This document shows positions 1-10,335 of a DNA stretch of 64,000 nucleotides, one piece after another (the stretch's first letter is position 1; each line of letters starts with the position of its first letter). The stretch spans positions 124,001 through 188,000 of the forward strand of contig DAIDIE010000029.1 of the NCBI GenBank assembly GCA_027459505.1. Reading direction: 5' to 3'. The DNA comes from Acidobacteriota bacterium (GTDB lineage Bacteria > Acidobacteriota > Terriglobia > Terriglobales > SCQP01). The notes under the pieces were generated by a model. The model worked only from the letters and a program-made list of their open reading frames with translations. It did no database searches and was not told where the DNA came from. The position numbers and the translations under genes are program-made.

Positions 1-1
1 G

Positions 2-2689
2 CTGCTGGCCAGCAACGCGCCCCGTTATGTGCAGCCCGCCGCCCGTGCGCTGCTGGATGTGTTCACCTGCCTGCGCGAGCATACGCGCCTGGAGTTGGCC
101 GGACGCCTGCTGGCCGCCAACAGCGAACGCTATTTGAAGAGTGAGCGGGAGATGTGCGAGCTGTTTTTCGATCAGCGCGCCGCGGTGGAACGCAGCGGCG
201 AATTGGCCGAGCGGTTGCGCTTCACCCTGCACGACCTGGGCTACGAGTTTCCTCTGGCGACGGCGCCGCCGGGGGAGACCATGGCCAGTTGGCTGCGCCG
301 CCTGGTGCTGGCTGGGGCGGAGGAGCGTTATCGCCCGCAACGCGAACGCAGCCTCGACTTCTGGCGGCGCGTTGAGACGCAACTGGAGCGGGAATTGCGG
401 CTGATTGAAAAGCTGCGTCTGGAGGGCTACTTCCTCATTGTCTGGGACATTGTGCGTTACTGCCGCGAGCACGACATCCTCGCCCAGGGACGCGGGTCGG
501 CCGCCAACAGCGCTGTCTGCTACAGCCTGGGCATTACCGCCGTCGATCCCATCGGAATGGAACTATTGTTTGAGCGCTTTCTTTCCGAAGAGCGCGGCGA
601 GTGGCCCGATATTGATATTGATTTGCCCAGCGGCGAGCGCCGCGAGCAGGTTATCCAGTATGTTTACCAGCGCTATGGCTACCAGCGGAGCGCGGAGAGC
701 AGCGGCAGCGGCGCGGCCATGACCGCCAACGTGATTACCTACCGGGCACGCAGCGCCGCCCGCGAAGTGGGAAAAGTCCTGGGCTTTCCCGATGCCATGG
801 TGGCGCGCTTGGCGCAGAGCGCCGGCATTTTAGCCTGGGGTGGCGCGGGGGCGGAACGTTCCGAGGAGATGTTGCGGCAAAGTGGCGTGGACCCGCGTCA
901 TCCGCGCATCCGCCAGTTCCTTCAGCTTTGCGTGCGGATGCAGGATTTGCCTCGCCATCTGGGCCAGCACTCCGGCGGCATGGTGCTGTGTCAGGGACCG
1001 CTGGATGAAATTGTGCCGCTGGAGAACGCCAGCATGCCCGGCCGGGTGGTGGTGCAGTGGGATAAGGACGACTGCGCGGCGCTGGGCTTGATCAAGGTGG
1101 ACCTGTTGGGGTTGGGCATGATGGCGGCCTTACAGGATTCCATTCGCCTGGTCGAACGGCATGGCGCGGCGGTGGCGCGTTGCGGCAGCGCGGCGCGCAG
1201 CTTCGATCTGGCGCATTTACCGCCCGACGATCCGGATGTCTATCGCATGCTGTGCGAGGCGGACAGCATTGGCGTGTTCCAGGTCGAGAGCCGGGCGCAG
1301 ATGGCCACCCTGCCGCGCTTGCGGCCGCAACGCTTTTACGATCTGGTCATCCAGGTCGCGTTGATTCGTCCTGGGCCGATTGTGGGCAACATGGTGCACC
1401 CCTACCTGCGGCGCCGCAATGGTAAGGAGCCGGTGCGCTATGCGCATCCCGCACTGGAGCCCATTTTACGGCGCACCCTGGGGGTGCCGCTGTTTCAGGA
1501 GCAACTGCTGCGCATGGCGATGGTGATGGCGGGCTTCAGCGGCGGCGAGGCGGAGGAGTTGCGCCGGGCGCTCGGCTTCAAGCGCGCCGAGGCCGCCATG
1601 AGCGAGGTGGAGCTCAAGCTGCGGCGCGGCATGGCGCAGCAGGGGATTGAAGGCGCGGTCGCCGAAGAGGTCATCGACGCGATTACCTCCTTTGCGCTGT
1701 ACGGTTTTCCGGAATCGCACTCGGCCAGCTTCGCGCTGCTGGTTTATGCCAGCGCGTATTTAAAGGAGCATTTTCCCGCGGTGTTTTATACCGCCCTGCT
1801 GAACAATCAGCCGATGGGCTTCTACCATCCGGCAACCCTGGTGAAGGATGCGCAGCGGCATGGGGTGCGCGTGCTGCCGGTCAGCGTGCAGGAGTCGGAT
1901 TGGGATTGCCGCGTGCTTCCCGCAAAGGCCGGCGAAGCGGCGGCCATTCGTCTCGGTTTGCGCTACACGGCGGGCCTGCGCGCCGGAATTGGACAGCAGT
2001 TGCAGCGCGAGCGGGAGCGCGGCGGCGGCTTCCGTTCCCTCGAAGACCTGCGGCGGCGCAGCCAGCTCAATCAGACGGAGATCACCACGCTGGGGGAAAT
2101 TGGCGCGCTGAATTGTTTCAGCGGAAGCGATGGAACCGCGCTGCGGCGCCGCGAGGCGCTATGGCAGGTGCAACGAGCCTGGCGCGGCGCCGGCCCCTTA
2201 TGGGAGCAGGAGTGCGCGGAGGGCGGCGGGGAGTTTGCGCCGGAGCGGAGCTCACCGCTGCGCGATATGTCTCTGGAAGAGCGCGTGGTCGCCGATTTCC
2301 GCGGAACCGGGTTGACCGTCGGTCCGCATCCCATGGCCCTGCGGCGGGGCGAATTGTCGCGCTTGGGCATTCGCACGGCGGCGCAACTTCGCCACCTGCC
2401 TAACAACAGCAAGGTGGAAGTGGCGGGGGTGGTGATCGCGCGCCAGCGGCCGGCCACGGCGCAGGGACTGTTGTTTTTGAGTCTGGAGGACGAAACCGGA
2501 ATCAGCAACATCATTGTCCCGCAGCCCGTTCTGGACCGCTTCCAGATGCTGCTGGTCGCTGCGCCCCAACTGTGCATTCGCGGCACGGTGCAGAGTGCCG
2601 AGGGAGTGGTGAACGTGCGAGCCGGACAGGTCAGGGCGCTTCCCGGCGCCGTCGATGAGGTGTTGGAGGTTTCCCACGATTTTCACTAG
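2..2689 (+). CDS. dnaE2: Error-prone DNA polymerase III alpha subunit, DnaE2/ImuC type (5' truncated by window edge)
   Basis: Translesion replicative-type polymerase that works with ImuA/ImuB in damage-induced mutagenesis. The frame is open from base 2, and the tracked start is only an internal GTG, so the PHP domain and true start lie left of the window. About 895 residues are visible. Family C motifs are GRGSAANSAVCY, the catalytic PDIDID aspartates, KVDLLGLGMM and the fingers region FALYGFPESHSASFA. A C-terminal OB-fold follows (SLEDETGISNIIVPQ). The wording of the polymerase motifs fits DnaE2 rather than DnaE1. imuA/imuB would be expected upstream but are out of view. It ends with TAG and is followed by a 240-bp gap. 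Confidence 0.93.
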   Translation: MLASNAPRYVQPAARALLDVFTCLREHTRLELAGRLLAANSERYLKSEREMCELFFDQRAAVERSGELAERLRFTLHDLGYEFPLATAPPGETMASWLRRLVLAGAEERYRPQRERSLDFWRRVETQLERELRLIEKLRLEGYFLIVWDIVRYCREHDILAQGRGSAANSAVCYSLGITAVDPIGMELLFERFLSEERGEWPDIDIDLPSGERREQVIQYVYQRYGYQRSAESSGSGAAMTANVITYRARSAAREVGKVLGFPDAMVARLAQSAGILAWGGAGAERSEEMLRQSGVDPRHPRIRQFLQLCVRMQDLPRHLGQHSGGMVLCQGPLDEIVPLENASMPGRVVVQWDKDDCAALGLIKVDLLGLGMMAALQDSIRLVERHGAAVARCGSAARSFDLAHLPPDDPDVYRMLCEADSIGVFQVESRAQMATLPRLRPQRFYDLVIQVALIRPGPIVGNMVHPYLRRRNGKEPVRYAHPALEPILRRTLGVPLFQEQLLRMAMVMAGFSGGEAEELRRALGFKRAEAAMSEVELKLRRGMAQQGIEGAVAEEVIDAITSFALYGFPESHSASFALLVYASAYLKEHFPAVFYTALLNNQPMGFYHPATLVKDAQRHGVRVLPVSVQESDWDCRVLPAKAGEAAAIRLGLRYTAGLRAGIGQQLQRERERGGGFRSLEDLRRRSQLNQTEITTLGEIGALNCFSGSDGTALRRREALWQVQRAWRGAGPLWEQECAEGGGEFAPERSSPLRDMSLEERVVADFRGTGLTVGPHPMALRRGELSRLGIRTAAQLRHLPNNSKVEVAGVVIARQRPATAQGLLFLSLEDETGISNIIVPQPVLDRFQMLLVAAPQLCIRGTVQSAEGVVNVRAGQVRALPGAVDEVLEVSHDFH

Positions 2690-2929
2690 CGAATGCCACC
2701 CCGCCGGAATCCACTTTGCCATTTGGATCATGGCTGCCCTGGCCGTTTCCTGAGAACGCCGCTTCCAAACCGCAACGTTCCACAGTGGACTGGCAATAGT
2801 AATCCGGCAACTTCTTCCTCCCCCCACCCATTTGGGTAGGTCCAATGCCCTCCCGCACTGGTGTGCGCCTGAAGTTTGTGTCTAACATTGACCTCAGCGT
2901 CAGGCCACACGGAATCGACCGAGGCCACC

Positions 2930-3910
2930 ATGGAAAACTCTAAACGCCGCACGCGCCGGCCAGTCCCCATCCCATTTCCGGGTGACAAGCGGACACTCCT
3001 GCGCTACACCAAGATGGTTTTGGAGGAGCAGGGAATTGATCTCAGCCCCGATGATCTGAAGTCCCTGGAAGCTTCCATCCTCCACGGCGAACTCGGCCGT
3101 TACCCGCCTTCCCCCCTGTTCACCGCCCGCCACAATGCGGAAGGTTACGTCTGGCAGGCGCTGCATTGCGGGTCTCGTGAGGAAGCGCGCAGATCGATCT
3201 TGCGCGCGCTGGAACTCGATCCGGAAAACCCGGACGCGCAAATCATTCTTTCCGATATTGACGGATTACGCGGAGAGCAGCGGCTGGCCGTGCTGCGGCG
3301 CGCCGCCGCCTGCGGTGAGCATCGCCTGGGCGACGCTTTCATACGCCAGAACGTGGGCCGCTTCTGGTCGCTGATAGAGACGCGCCCCTATATGCGCGCC
3401 TTGGGCGCCTTGGCCTTCCAGTTGCGCGATCAAAAGCAGTTTGCCGAATCCAGCGCGATCTTTGGGCGCATGATCGAGCTGAACCCCGCCGATAGTCAGG
3501 GCATCCGCTACCCGTTGCTGGGTGTGTATTTAAGGGCCGACAAGCTGGATCACGCCGCACGTCTGCTGCAGTTCTTTCATACGGACGCCAACCCCAGCAT
3601 GGTCTGGGGGCGCACGCTGCTGCTGCTCCTGCAGGGTGATGAGAATGGCGCCAAAGCCGAGTTGGCCAAAGCGCGCCAACTCAACAAGTACGTCGAGCTC
3701 GGCTTTTTATGCATTCTGGACATCCCTAAGGGATTGGCGGAAGACCCCGCCCCAGGATCGATTGTTGAGGCCTTTTACGTTATGGACAGTGTGGGCGTGG
3801 CCTGGGAGGAACATGCCGAAGCCTTTCGCTGGTTCAAGGAACAGGTCGGCAGCGCCAACGTAAAACGCCTGCTCAAGACCGAATTGGCCCCCGGCGAAAG
3901 GGCGCAATAA
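2930..3910 (+). CDS. Tetratricopeptide-repeat protein, ST7-like
   Basis: Soluble protein of 326 aa, probably a helical-repeat scaffold; no catalytic motif is seen. The ORF opens at 2876, but the ATG at 2930 (MENSKRRTRRPVP) is preferred because the upstream part looks non-coding. TPR-like helices carry the signatures ALELDPENPDAQ and a second unit around FGRMIELNPADSQGIRYPLLGVYL, wording typical of ST7/TPR proteins. There is no signal peptide or membrane segment. It stands alone between dnaE2 and folD with untranslated gaps on both sides. The function is unknown. Confidence 0.7.
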   Translation: MENSKRRTRRPVPIPFPGDKRTLLRYTKMVLEEQGIDLSPDDLKSLEASILHGELGRYPPSPLFTARHNAEGYVWQALHCGSREEARRSILRALELDPENPDAQIILSDIDGLRGEQRLAVLRRAAACGEHRLGDAFIRQNVGRFWSLIETRPYMRALGALAFQLRDQKQFAESSAIFGRMIELNPADSQGIRYPLLGVYLRADKLDHAARLLQFFHTDANPSMVWGRTLLLLLQGDENGAKAELAKARQLNKYVELGFLCILDIPKGLAEDPAPGSIVEAFYVMDSVGVAWEEHAEAFRWFKEQVGSANVKRLLKTELAPGERAQ

Positions 3911-4028
3911 TCAACCGCAACAACTCCTCTCCCGCGATTTCTTTCTCCCGGTTCCTCTCCCCCAACTCCCATCCCCAGCGACGGCTCCCACGCTGCCTGT
4001 TAAAATTGTTCTTTCACCGGAGGGTTTT

Positions 4029-4970
4029 GTGAGCGCCAAGCTACTTGATGGCACCAAGGTTGGTGCGCAGATTCGTTCCGAGGTCGCCTTGCGAGTTCGG
4101 GATCTGCAACAGCGGCACGGCTACGCGCCCACGCTGGTGGTCATCCTCATTGGCGACAATCCCGCCTCGCAGGTGTACGTGCGCAGCAAGATCAAAGCCT
4201 GCGAAGAACTGGGGATCCGTTCCGAGAAGCTGACGCCCCCGGCTTCGATCACTACTGGGGAGCTTTTGGCGCTGGTGGCCGAGCTGAATGCGCGTTCCGA
4301 CGTGGACGGCATTCTCATCCAGCTTCCCTTACCGAAGCAGGTGGATACCAAGCGGGTGCTGATGGCGGTGGACCCCTCCAAGGACGTTGACGGCTTTCAC
4401 CCGGTGAACGTTGGCAACCTGGTGAGTAACAATCCTGGCTTGCTGCCCTGCACACCCGCCGGCGTGATAGAGATACTCAAGCGCAGCGATATTCCAGTGT
4501 CCGGCAAGGAAGCGGTGATCGTTGGCCGCAGTGACATTGTCGGCAAGCCGGTGGCGCTGCTGCTGCTGCATCAGAATGCCACGGTCACCATCGCGCATTC
4601 GCGCACTCCCGATCTGCCCGCGGTGTGCCGTCGCGCCGACATCCTGGTGGCGGCGATTGGCCGGCCGGGGATGATCAGCAAAGAGCATATCCGCCCCGGG
4701 GCTGTAGTGATCGATGTTGGCATAAATCGCCTCACCGAGCGCGCCGAGGTGGAGCGCTTCTTCCCGGGCGACGCCAAGCGGCTGGCGGACTTTGAAAAGC
4801 GTGGCTCAACCCTGGTCGGCGACGTCGATCCGGTGGCGGCGATGGAACTGGCTTCTGCGTTCACGCCGGTGCCTGGGGGCGTTGGCCCGTTGACGATTGC
4901 CATGTTGATGTCCAACACGGTCGCGGCGGCGGAAAAGCGCATCCAAACCGAGGTTGAAGTAGGAAGTTAA
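4029..4970 (+). CDS. folD: Bifunctional methylenetetrahydrofolate dehydrogenase/cyclohydrolase FolD
   Basis: Interconverts 5,10-methylene-, methenyl- and 10-formyl-THF in cytosolic one-carbon metabolism. It is 313 aa, slightly longer than the usual ~285-300. The start is GTG, supported by the Shine-Dalgarno GGAGG five bases upstream. Visible motifs are SxxYVRSK-like QVYVRSKIKACEE with the catalytic lysine, DGILIQLPLPKQ, the Rossmann segment VIVGRSDIVGKPVALLLL, and PVPGGVGPLTIAMLMSNT near the C-terminus. coaE follows after 100 bp in the same direction. Confidence 0.97.
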   Translation: MSAKLLDGTKVGAQIRSEVALRVRDLQQRHGYAPTLVVILIGDNPASQVYVRSKIKACEELGIRSEKLTPPASITTGELLALVAELNARSDVDGILIQLPLPKQVDTKRVLMAVDPSKDVDGFHPVNVGNLVSNNPGLLPCTPAGVIEILKRSDIPVSGKEAVIVGRSDIVGKPVALLLLHQNATVTIAHSRTPDLPAVCRRADILVAAIGRPGMISKEHIRPGAVVIDVGINRLTERAEVERFFPGDAKRLADFEKRGSTLVGDVDPVAAMELASAFTPVPGGVGPLTIAMLMSNTVAAAEKRIQTEVEVGS

Positions 4971-5072
4971 TCAGGAGCCATGGCGGCATTTTGTGACTGC
5001 CGGCAATGAGGTGTTTACGGCACCGGCAATACTGGGTTTGGGCTAGCGCGCTGAATCGCCAGGAGAACGGCC

Positions 5073-5705
5073 ATGTTGCGGATCGCATTGACCGGCGGCT
5101 TGTGTTCGGGGAAGAGCACCGTCAGCGCCATGTTTGCCGAACTGGGTGTGCCCACCATCAATGCCGATCAGATTGGGCACCACTTGTTGCGCGCGGGTTC
5201 CCCATGGGTCAGCCGCGTTGTAGACGAATTCGGCGCCGGCGTGCTGGCGTCCGACGGCTCCATTGATCGCAAGAAACTCGCAGCCCTGGTCTTCGCCGGC
5301 ACTCCCGAATCAGAGCGGCGCCGCCGCCGTTTAAACGCCCTGCTGCATCCGCCGATTATGGAAGAGGTCGACCGCCGGATTAGCGAACTGCACGGCAAAA
5401 CCCGCCATCCGTTCGTCATTATCGAGGCCGCCCTCTTCGTCGAAGAGAAGCTACACCACCGCTTTGACCGCTTGGCTGTGGTCACCTGCAACCCGGAGCA
5501 ACAGGTGCTGCGTTTCCAGGGGCGCACCGGCGGCAGCCGGGAGGAGGCGGAAAGCCGGTTGAAGGTGCAGCTCCCGGAAGAGGCCAAGGCGCGCCTCGCC
5601 GATTACGTCATCAACAACTCCGGCAACCTGGAAGACACCCGTCATCAGGTGGAAAACCTCAACGCCATGCTGCACGCGGAAACCACCTCGGAAGCTGCCG
5701 GCTGA
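5073..5705 (+). CDS. coaE: Dephospho-CoA kinase
   Basis: Last step of coenzyme A biosynthesis: ATP-dependent 3'-phosphorylation of dephospho-CoA. It is 210 aa, the family length. The P-loop is TGGLCSGKSTV at residues 7-17, followed by INADQIGHHLL (the DxD/H substrate motif) and the LID region around RFQGRTGGSREEAESRL. Start ATG is preceded by CAGGAG. The glycine-rich loop has LCS instead of the common IGS, which should be harmless. It is the last + strand gene before the minus-strand ATPase/TOPRIM pair. Confidence 0.95.
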   Translation: MLRIALTGGLCSGKSTVSAMFAELGVPTINADQIGHHLLRAGSPWVSRVVDEFGAGVLASDGSIDRKKLAALVFAGTPESERRRRRLNALLHPPIMEEVDRRISELHGKTRHPFVIIEAALFVEEKLHHRFDRLAVVTCNPEQQVLRFQGRTGGSREEAESRLKVQLPEEAKARLADYVINNSGNLEDTRHQVENLNAMLHAETTSEAAG

Positions 5706-5785
5706 ATTCCGGCCATGCTGCAGGGTTCCGGCAGCGGGCCTGCGCGGCCTGTTGCCTAGCGTCCATGCGGCTGTTTTGATGCCTC

Positions 5786-6325
5786 CTAGCGACGCAGTTC
5801 AATCTTATTGAATTCCGGAATGGCATCGCGCAATGACGCTGGCAGATGAGAAGGGATGGGTGTGTTCGGACGAGTGAGCGCGTAAAGGTGCTCAGCCGCG
5901 CGTTTGATCGAGTCGGGCTTGTTGAACTGAGGCTTGTAGTCTTGTACCTCATCAACTGTTTCTCCCAGAAGAGCGGCCACCCAAGTCTCGACATTGCGCG
6001 CAGGCACCAGCAACAGGAGGTGTTCTGGCGGCACGATGTTGCCCAATAGTTGTTGTTTTCGTTGGGTAGCGCCCAGACGGTCGGCGTCAATCATGACGAT
6101 CGCCAGCGAGCTTACTCCACGGCCCAACGAAGATGCTGACTCCTGAAGAAGCACGGGAAATCGCTCCCGTACGTACTGCTCACCGCTGCCACTGCCCCTC
6201 GGTAATGGCTCATAGCGGGGTGGGTGGTCCAGCCCAAGACAGCTCAAATACGTTCGGATGAATTTCTGCTGCGCCCGGTCCTCGACCAGGACCAGAATGT
6301 TCGTTGGCCTCCGGCCGCTAGGCAT
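5786..6325 (-). CDS. TOPRIM-like (OLD/RloB/DUF4276-type) putative nuclease
   Basis: Small protein of 179 aa and probable effector partner of the upstream ATPase. TOPRIM-like features are a first strand with a conserved acid (ILVLVEDRAQQKF), a DxD strand (LAIVMIDADR), and a later acidic motif VPARNVETWVAAL that resembles the xxE-W segment of RloB/DUF4276 proteins. The start is set at the ATG whose first bases overlap the ATPase stop (ATGCCTAG); the tracked start is 21 bp further upstream. Such overlap implies translational coupling. The nuclease role is inferred from fold-like motifs and context, and a phosphatase or primase-like role is not excluded. Confidence 0.6.
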   Translation of the reverse strand: MPSGRRPTNILVLVEDRAQQKFIRTYLSCLGLDHPPRYEPLPRGSGSGEQYVRERFPVLLQESASSLGRGVSSLAIVMIDADRLGATQRKQQLLGNIVPPEHLLLLVPARNVETWVAALLGETVDEVQDYKPQFNKPDSIKRAAEHLYALTRPNTPIPSHLPASLRDAIPEFNKIELRR

Positions 6326-7436
6326 CTTCCCATCCGGCGGCGACAATTTGACCAGCGGTCATGCCGTCCGTATCGGGGAAAGGCTTGACCCGGGTGGGGC
6401 CGCCATCATCGCGGGTGAGTACCACCGCGCCGCGAGCCGCAAGCTGGTTGAGCACCTCAGGATGGTGGGAGGCGATGATGAGCTGAGCCCCGGTCTCCTC
6501 GGCTTTATCAATGGCCCGTAGCAGCCAGGGCTGTATCTCTCTCAAGGCGATAAAGTTTTCGGGCTCGTCCAACAATAGCCCCGGACCCGAGACCAGTTGG
6601 GTGTGGAGCAGGAGGTACAGCCCGATTAAGCAGCGCTGCCCGTCGGAAAGCTCAGTCAGGGCGAGTTCAAGAGTGGGGCTGTTGGAAACATGGAATGATG
6701 CGATCACCTCACGATATTCACGCCCAGCGGCCTTTGCGCTCAGACCACGGAAGCCAGGAACCGCCTCACGAAGGTCATCGATCGCGGCGTTAACAGCCTC
6801 ACCGTCCTCCAACACCAGATGGCGATACCAGCTAGCGAGGTCGTCGAGGCGACGGGAGGGGAAGCGCACCTCAGTCTTGGACCGCTCTGATATTTCCCAA
6901 GGATCAATCTGAACTGGGCGGAGCCGCTCAATCCAGTCCTTGAATTTAGTAAGCTTCGTGTTGTCTTGGCGCGGCGATACAATCCCTAATCCGGATGTCT
7001 TCCCTTCAAACGGAAACGAAACTCTTGGCCCTGGATTGTGAGAATCGTTGTAATCGTTATAGAGGTGAACCTGACCGCTGGACAACTCGAACAGGGTTTG
7101 GCCATCCAACAGCAGCCGCTCGCTTCTGACCTTGGCGGCCTGTCTTCGGGAGCCCTCCTCCACGACCAACTGATACTTATAAATCGCTTGGCCGTCCTCT
7201 GCATCGATTTCGAACCGCTGAACTTGCGCCTGCTGCCATCGGGTCTTTGAGTCGCCAAGGAACAGTTCATCCGTGGGCTTTTGATCGGAAATGAATGCGC
7301 GCAGCACGTCGATGACATCGAATAGAGTGGATTTTCCGGTGCCGTTACCGCCCACCAGCAACTGCAATGGTTCCAGCCTGATTTCAAAGTTAACCAGGCA
7401 CCGGAAATTGTCGGCGTAAAGACGGCTAATGCGCAT
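6318..7436 (-). CDS. ABC/SMC-type AAA ATPase (RecF/OLD-like, AAA_21)
   Basis: ATPase of 372 aa of the predicted-ATPase family often found in phage-defence pairs. It opens RISRLYADNFRCLVNFEI, which is RecF/SMC-like. Walker A is VGGNGTGKSTLFDV near residue 30. The ABC signature is ELSDGQRCLIGLY, Walker B is GLLLDEPENF, and the switch histidine is in IIASHHPEVLNQL. There is no built-in TOPRIM domain, so the overlapping downstream gene probably supplies it, as in RloAB, AbiL or PARIS-type pairs. A perfect TATAAT lies six bases before the ATG, suggesting a leaderless mRNA. Confidence 0.8.
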   Translation of the reverse strand: MRISRLYADNFRCLVNFEIRLEPLQLLVGGNGTGKSTLFDVIDVLRAFISDQKPTDELFLGDSKTRWQQAQVQRFEIDAEDGQAIYKYQLVVEEGSRRQAAKVRSERLLLDGQTLFELSSGQVHLYNDYNDSHNPGPRVSFPFEGKTSGLGIVSPRQDNTKLTKFKDWIERLRPVQIDPWEISERSKTEVRFPSRRLDDLASWYRHLVLEDGEAVNAAIDDLREAVPGFRGLSAKAAGREYREVIASFHVSNSPTLELALTELSDGQRCLIGLYLLLHTQLVSGPGLLLDEPENFIALREIQPWLLRAIDKAEETGAQLIIASHHPEVLNQLAARGAVVLTRDDGGPTRVKPFPDTDGMTAGQIVAAGWEDA

Positions 7437-7442
7437 ATCCGC

Positions 7443-7448
7443 ATTATA
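7443..7448 (-). promoter_or_regulatory. -10 box for ATPase/TOPRIM operon, leaderless
   Basis: On the minus strand TATAAT (6/6) ends six bases before the ATPase ATG at 7436. Transcription would begin at or next to the start codon. No good -35 is seen at 16-18 bp, so this is a tentative call. Confidence 0.35.
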
Positions 7449-7719
7449 GGTCCGAGCGGCGCCGGGGGGTGCCTAGCGGAACAGGAGGTGCCAGGTCCGG
7501 CGCCCATCTGAGCAATTCGGACCGGCCGACCGCAGAGTAGCACCAGGCGGCCGCCGGGAAGATGATCTCTCGCGGGATCTCAGGCGGCGGAAATCATCTT
7601 TGGGCCACCGAAGGAAACGGCGGCTGGCAGGCGCACCGTTCCCCTCCACCTGTGCGAACCTAAGAACATGCATGGGCCCAAGGCTCCTGCTCCCATCCGC
7701 TTTTTAGGAGTGTGACTGC

Positions 7720-8811
7720 ATGACCCTGTCTCGTTTCCAGCGCTGTCGCTCCCGCATTCTGACTTTTGCTGTGGCCCTCGGTTTCGCGGCCACCTTTGCC
7801 GCTTCCGCTGTGCGCGCCGCGGCGCCGGCAAAAGCCGGCGCTCGCCATGCCCCCGCCGGCTATCGCCTGCTCAAAGAGATTCCGCTGCATAGCTCCGGCT
7901 GGTGGGATTACCTCACCATCGACCAGGCGCGCCAGCGATTGTTCATCGCCCACGGCGATCATGTGGTCGTTTGGGACATTAAAGCCATGAAGCGGCTTAC
8001 CAGCATTCCCAAGACCCAGGGTGTGCACGGTATCGCCCTGGCGCCTAAACTGCATCGCGGATTCATCAGCGATGGTCAAGCCAACCAGGTCACCGTCTTC
8101 AACCTGGACACACTCAAGGTCATCAAGACCGTTCCGGTCACCGGCAAGAATCCTGATGCCATTGTGTTTGATCCCGCTTCCAACCGTGTATTCACACTCA
8201 ATGGCCGTACCGGCAACTCCACCGTCATTGACGCCAAACAGTTGAAGGTGATTGGCACCATTAGCTTGGGGGGCAAGCCCGAGTTTGCCACGGCTGACGG
8301 CAAAGGCTTTCTCTTCAACAACCTGGAAGACAAGAGCGAACTGCTCAAAATCGATACGCGCAAGCTTCGGATTGTGAACCGCTGGCCGCTGGCTCCCTGC
8401 GAGCATCCCTCCGGCATGGCCATCGATCGCGCCAATGAGCGCGTCTTTTCTGGTTGCCATAACCAGCTTATGGCGATGGTTGATGGCAACAGCGGTAAAG
8501 TGCTGAGCACGGTCCCCATCGGAGAGGGCGTGGATGCAAACCGCTACTTTTCTCGCCGCCATCTGGCCTTCAGTTCCAACGGGCAAGGAACATTGACGGT
8601 CGCCAGAGTCCTTGGTTCTGGCATGAAGTTGCTGGGTGACGTGAAGACCATGCAAGGGGCGCGCACCATGGCGCTGGATCGCCGCACGGGCCGCATCTTC
8701 CTGGTCACGGCGCAGTTTGGGCCGCCCCCTGCGCCGACGCCTGCCCACCCGCATCCGTGGCCGGTGATGAAACCCAACTCCTTCACCCTGCTGGTGGTGG
8801 GCCGCAAGTAG
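7720..8811 (+). CDS. Secreted YVTN/YncE-type beta-propeller protein
   Basis: Exported protein of 363 aa with a Sec signal peptide: a basic N-terminus, the hydrophobic stretch ILTFAVALGFAATFAASA, and AxA cleavage near residue 32. The mature part is a seven-bladed-propeller-like array with repeats such as VTVFNLDTLKVIKTVPV, STVIDAKQLKVIGTI and LAFSSNGQGTLTV. This layout is typical of YncE-like proteins common in Acidobacteria. The substrate is unknown. AGGAG precedes the ATG, and an intrinsic terminator closes the gene, so it is probably monocistronic. Confidence 0.82.
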   Translation: MTLSRFQRCRSRILTFAVALGFAATFAASAVRAAAPAKAGARHAPAGYRLLKEIPLHSSGWWDYLTIDQARQRLFIAHGDHVVVWDIKAMKRLTSIPKTQGVHGIALAPKLHRGFISDGQANQVTVFNLDTLKVIKTVPVTGKNPDAIVFDPASNRVFTLNGRTGNSTVIDAKQLKVIGTISLGGKPEFATADGKGFLFNNLEDKSELLKIDTRKLRIVNRWPLAPCEHPSGMAIDRANERVFSGCHNQLMAMVDGNSGKVLSTVPIGEGVDANRYFSRRHLAFSSNGQGTLTVARVLGSGMKLLGDVKTMQGARTMALDRRTGRIFLVTAQFGPPPAPTPAHPHPWPVMKPNSFTLLVVGRK

Positions 8812-8830
8812 GCGAAGCGGATTGAAAACG

Positions 8831-8866
8831 AGACCGGGCGCCTGCGGCCCGGTCTTGCTGTTTTTA
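8831..8866 (+). terminator. Intrinsic terminator after the beta-propeller gene
   Basis: A 9-bp perfect stem AGACCGGGC / GCCCGGTCT with a 7-nt loop is followed by TGCTGTTTTT. Confidence 0.8.
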
Positions 8867-8919
8867 TGAGCTGTATTCGCTCTACAATGGCATTGCCAAG
8901 GTGGAGCGGGAATCAGACG

Positions 8920-10308
<1,389 letters not shown>

Positions 10309-10335
10309 AGCCAGGCGCTTCATCTGATCGTCTCA

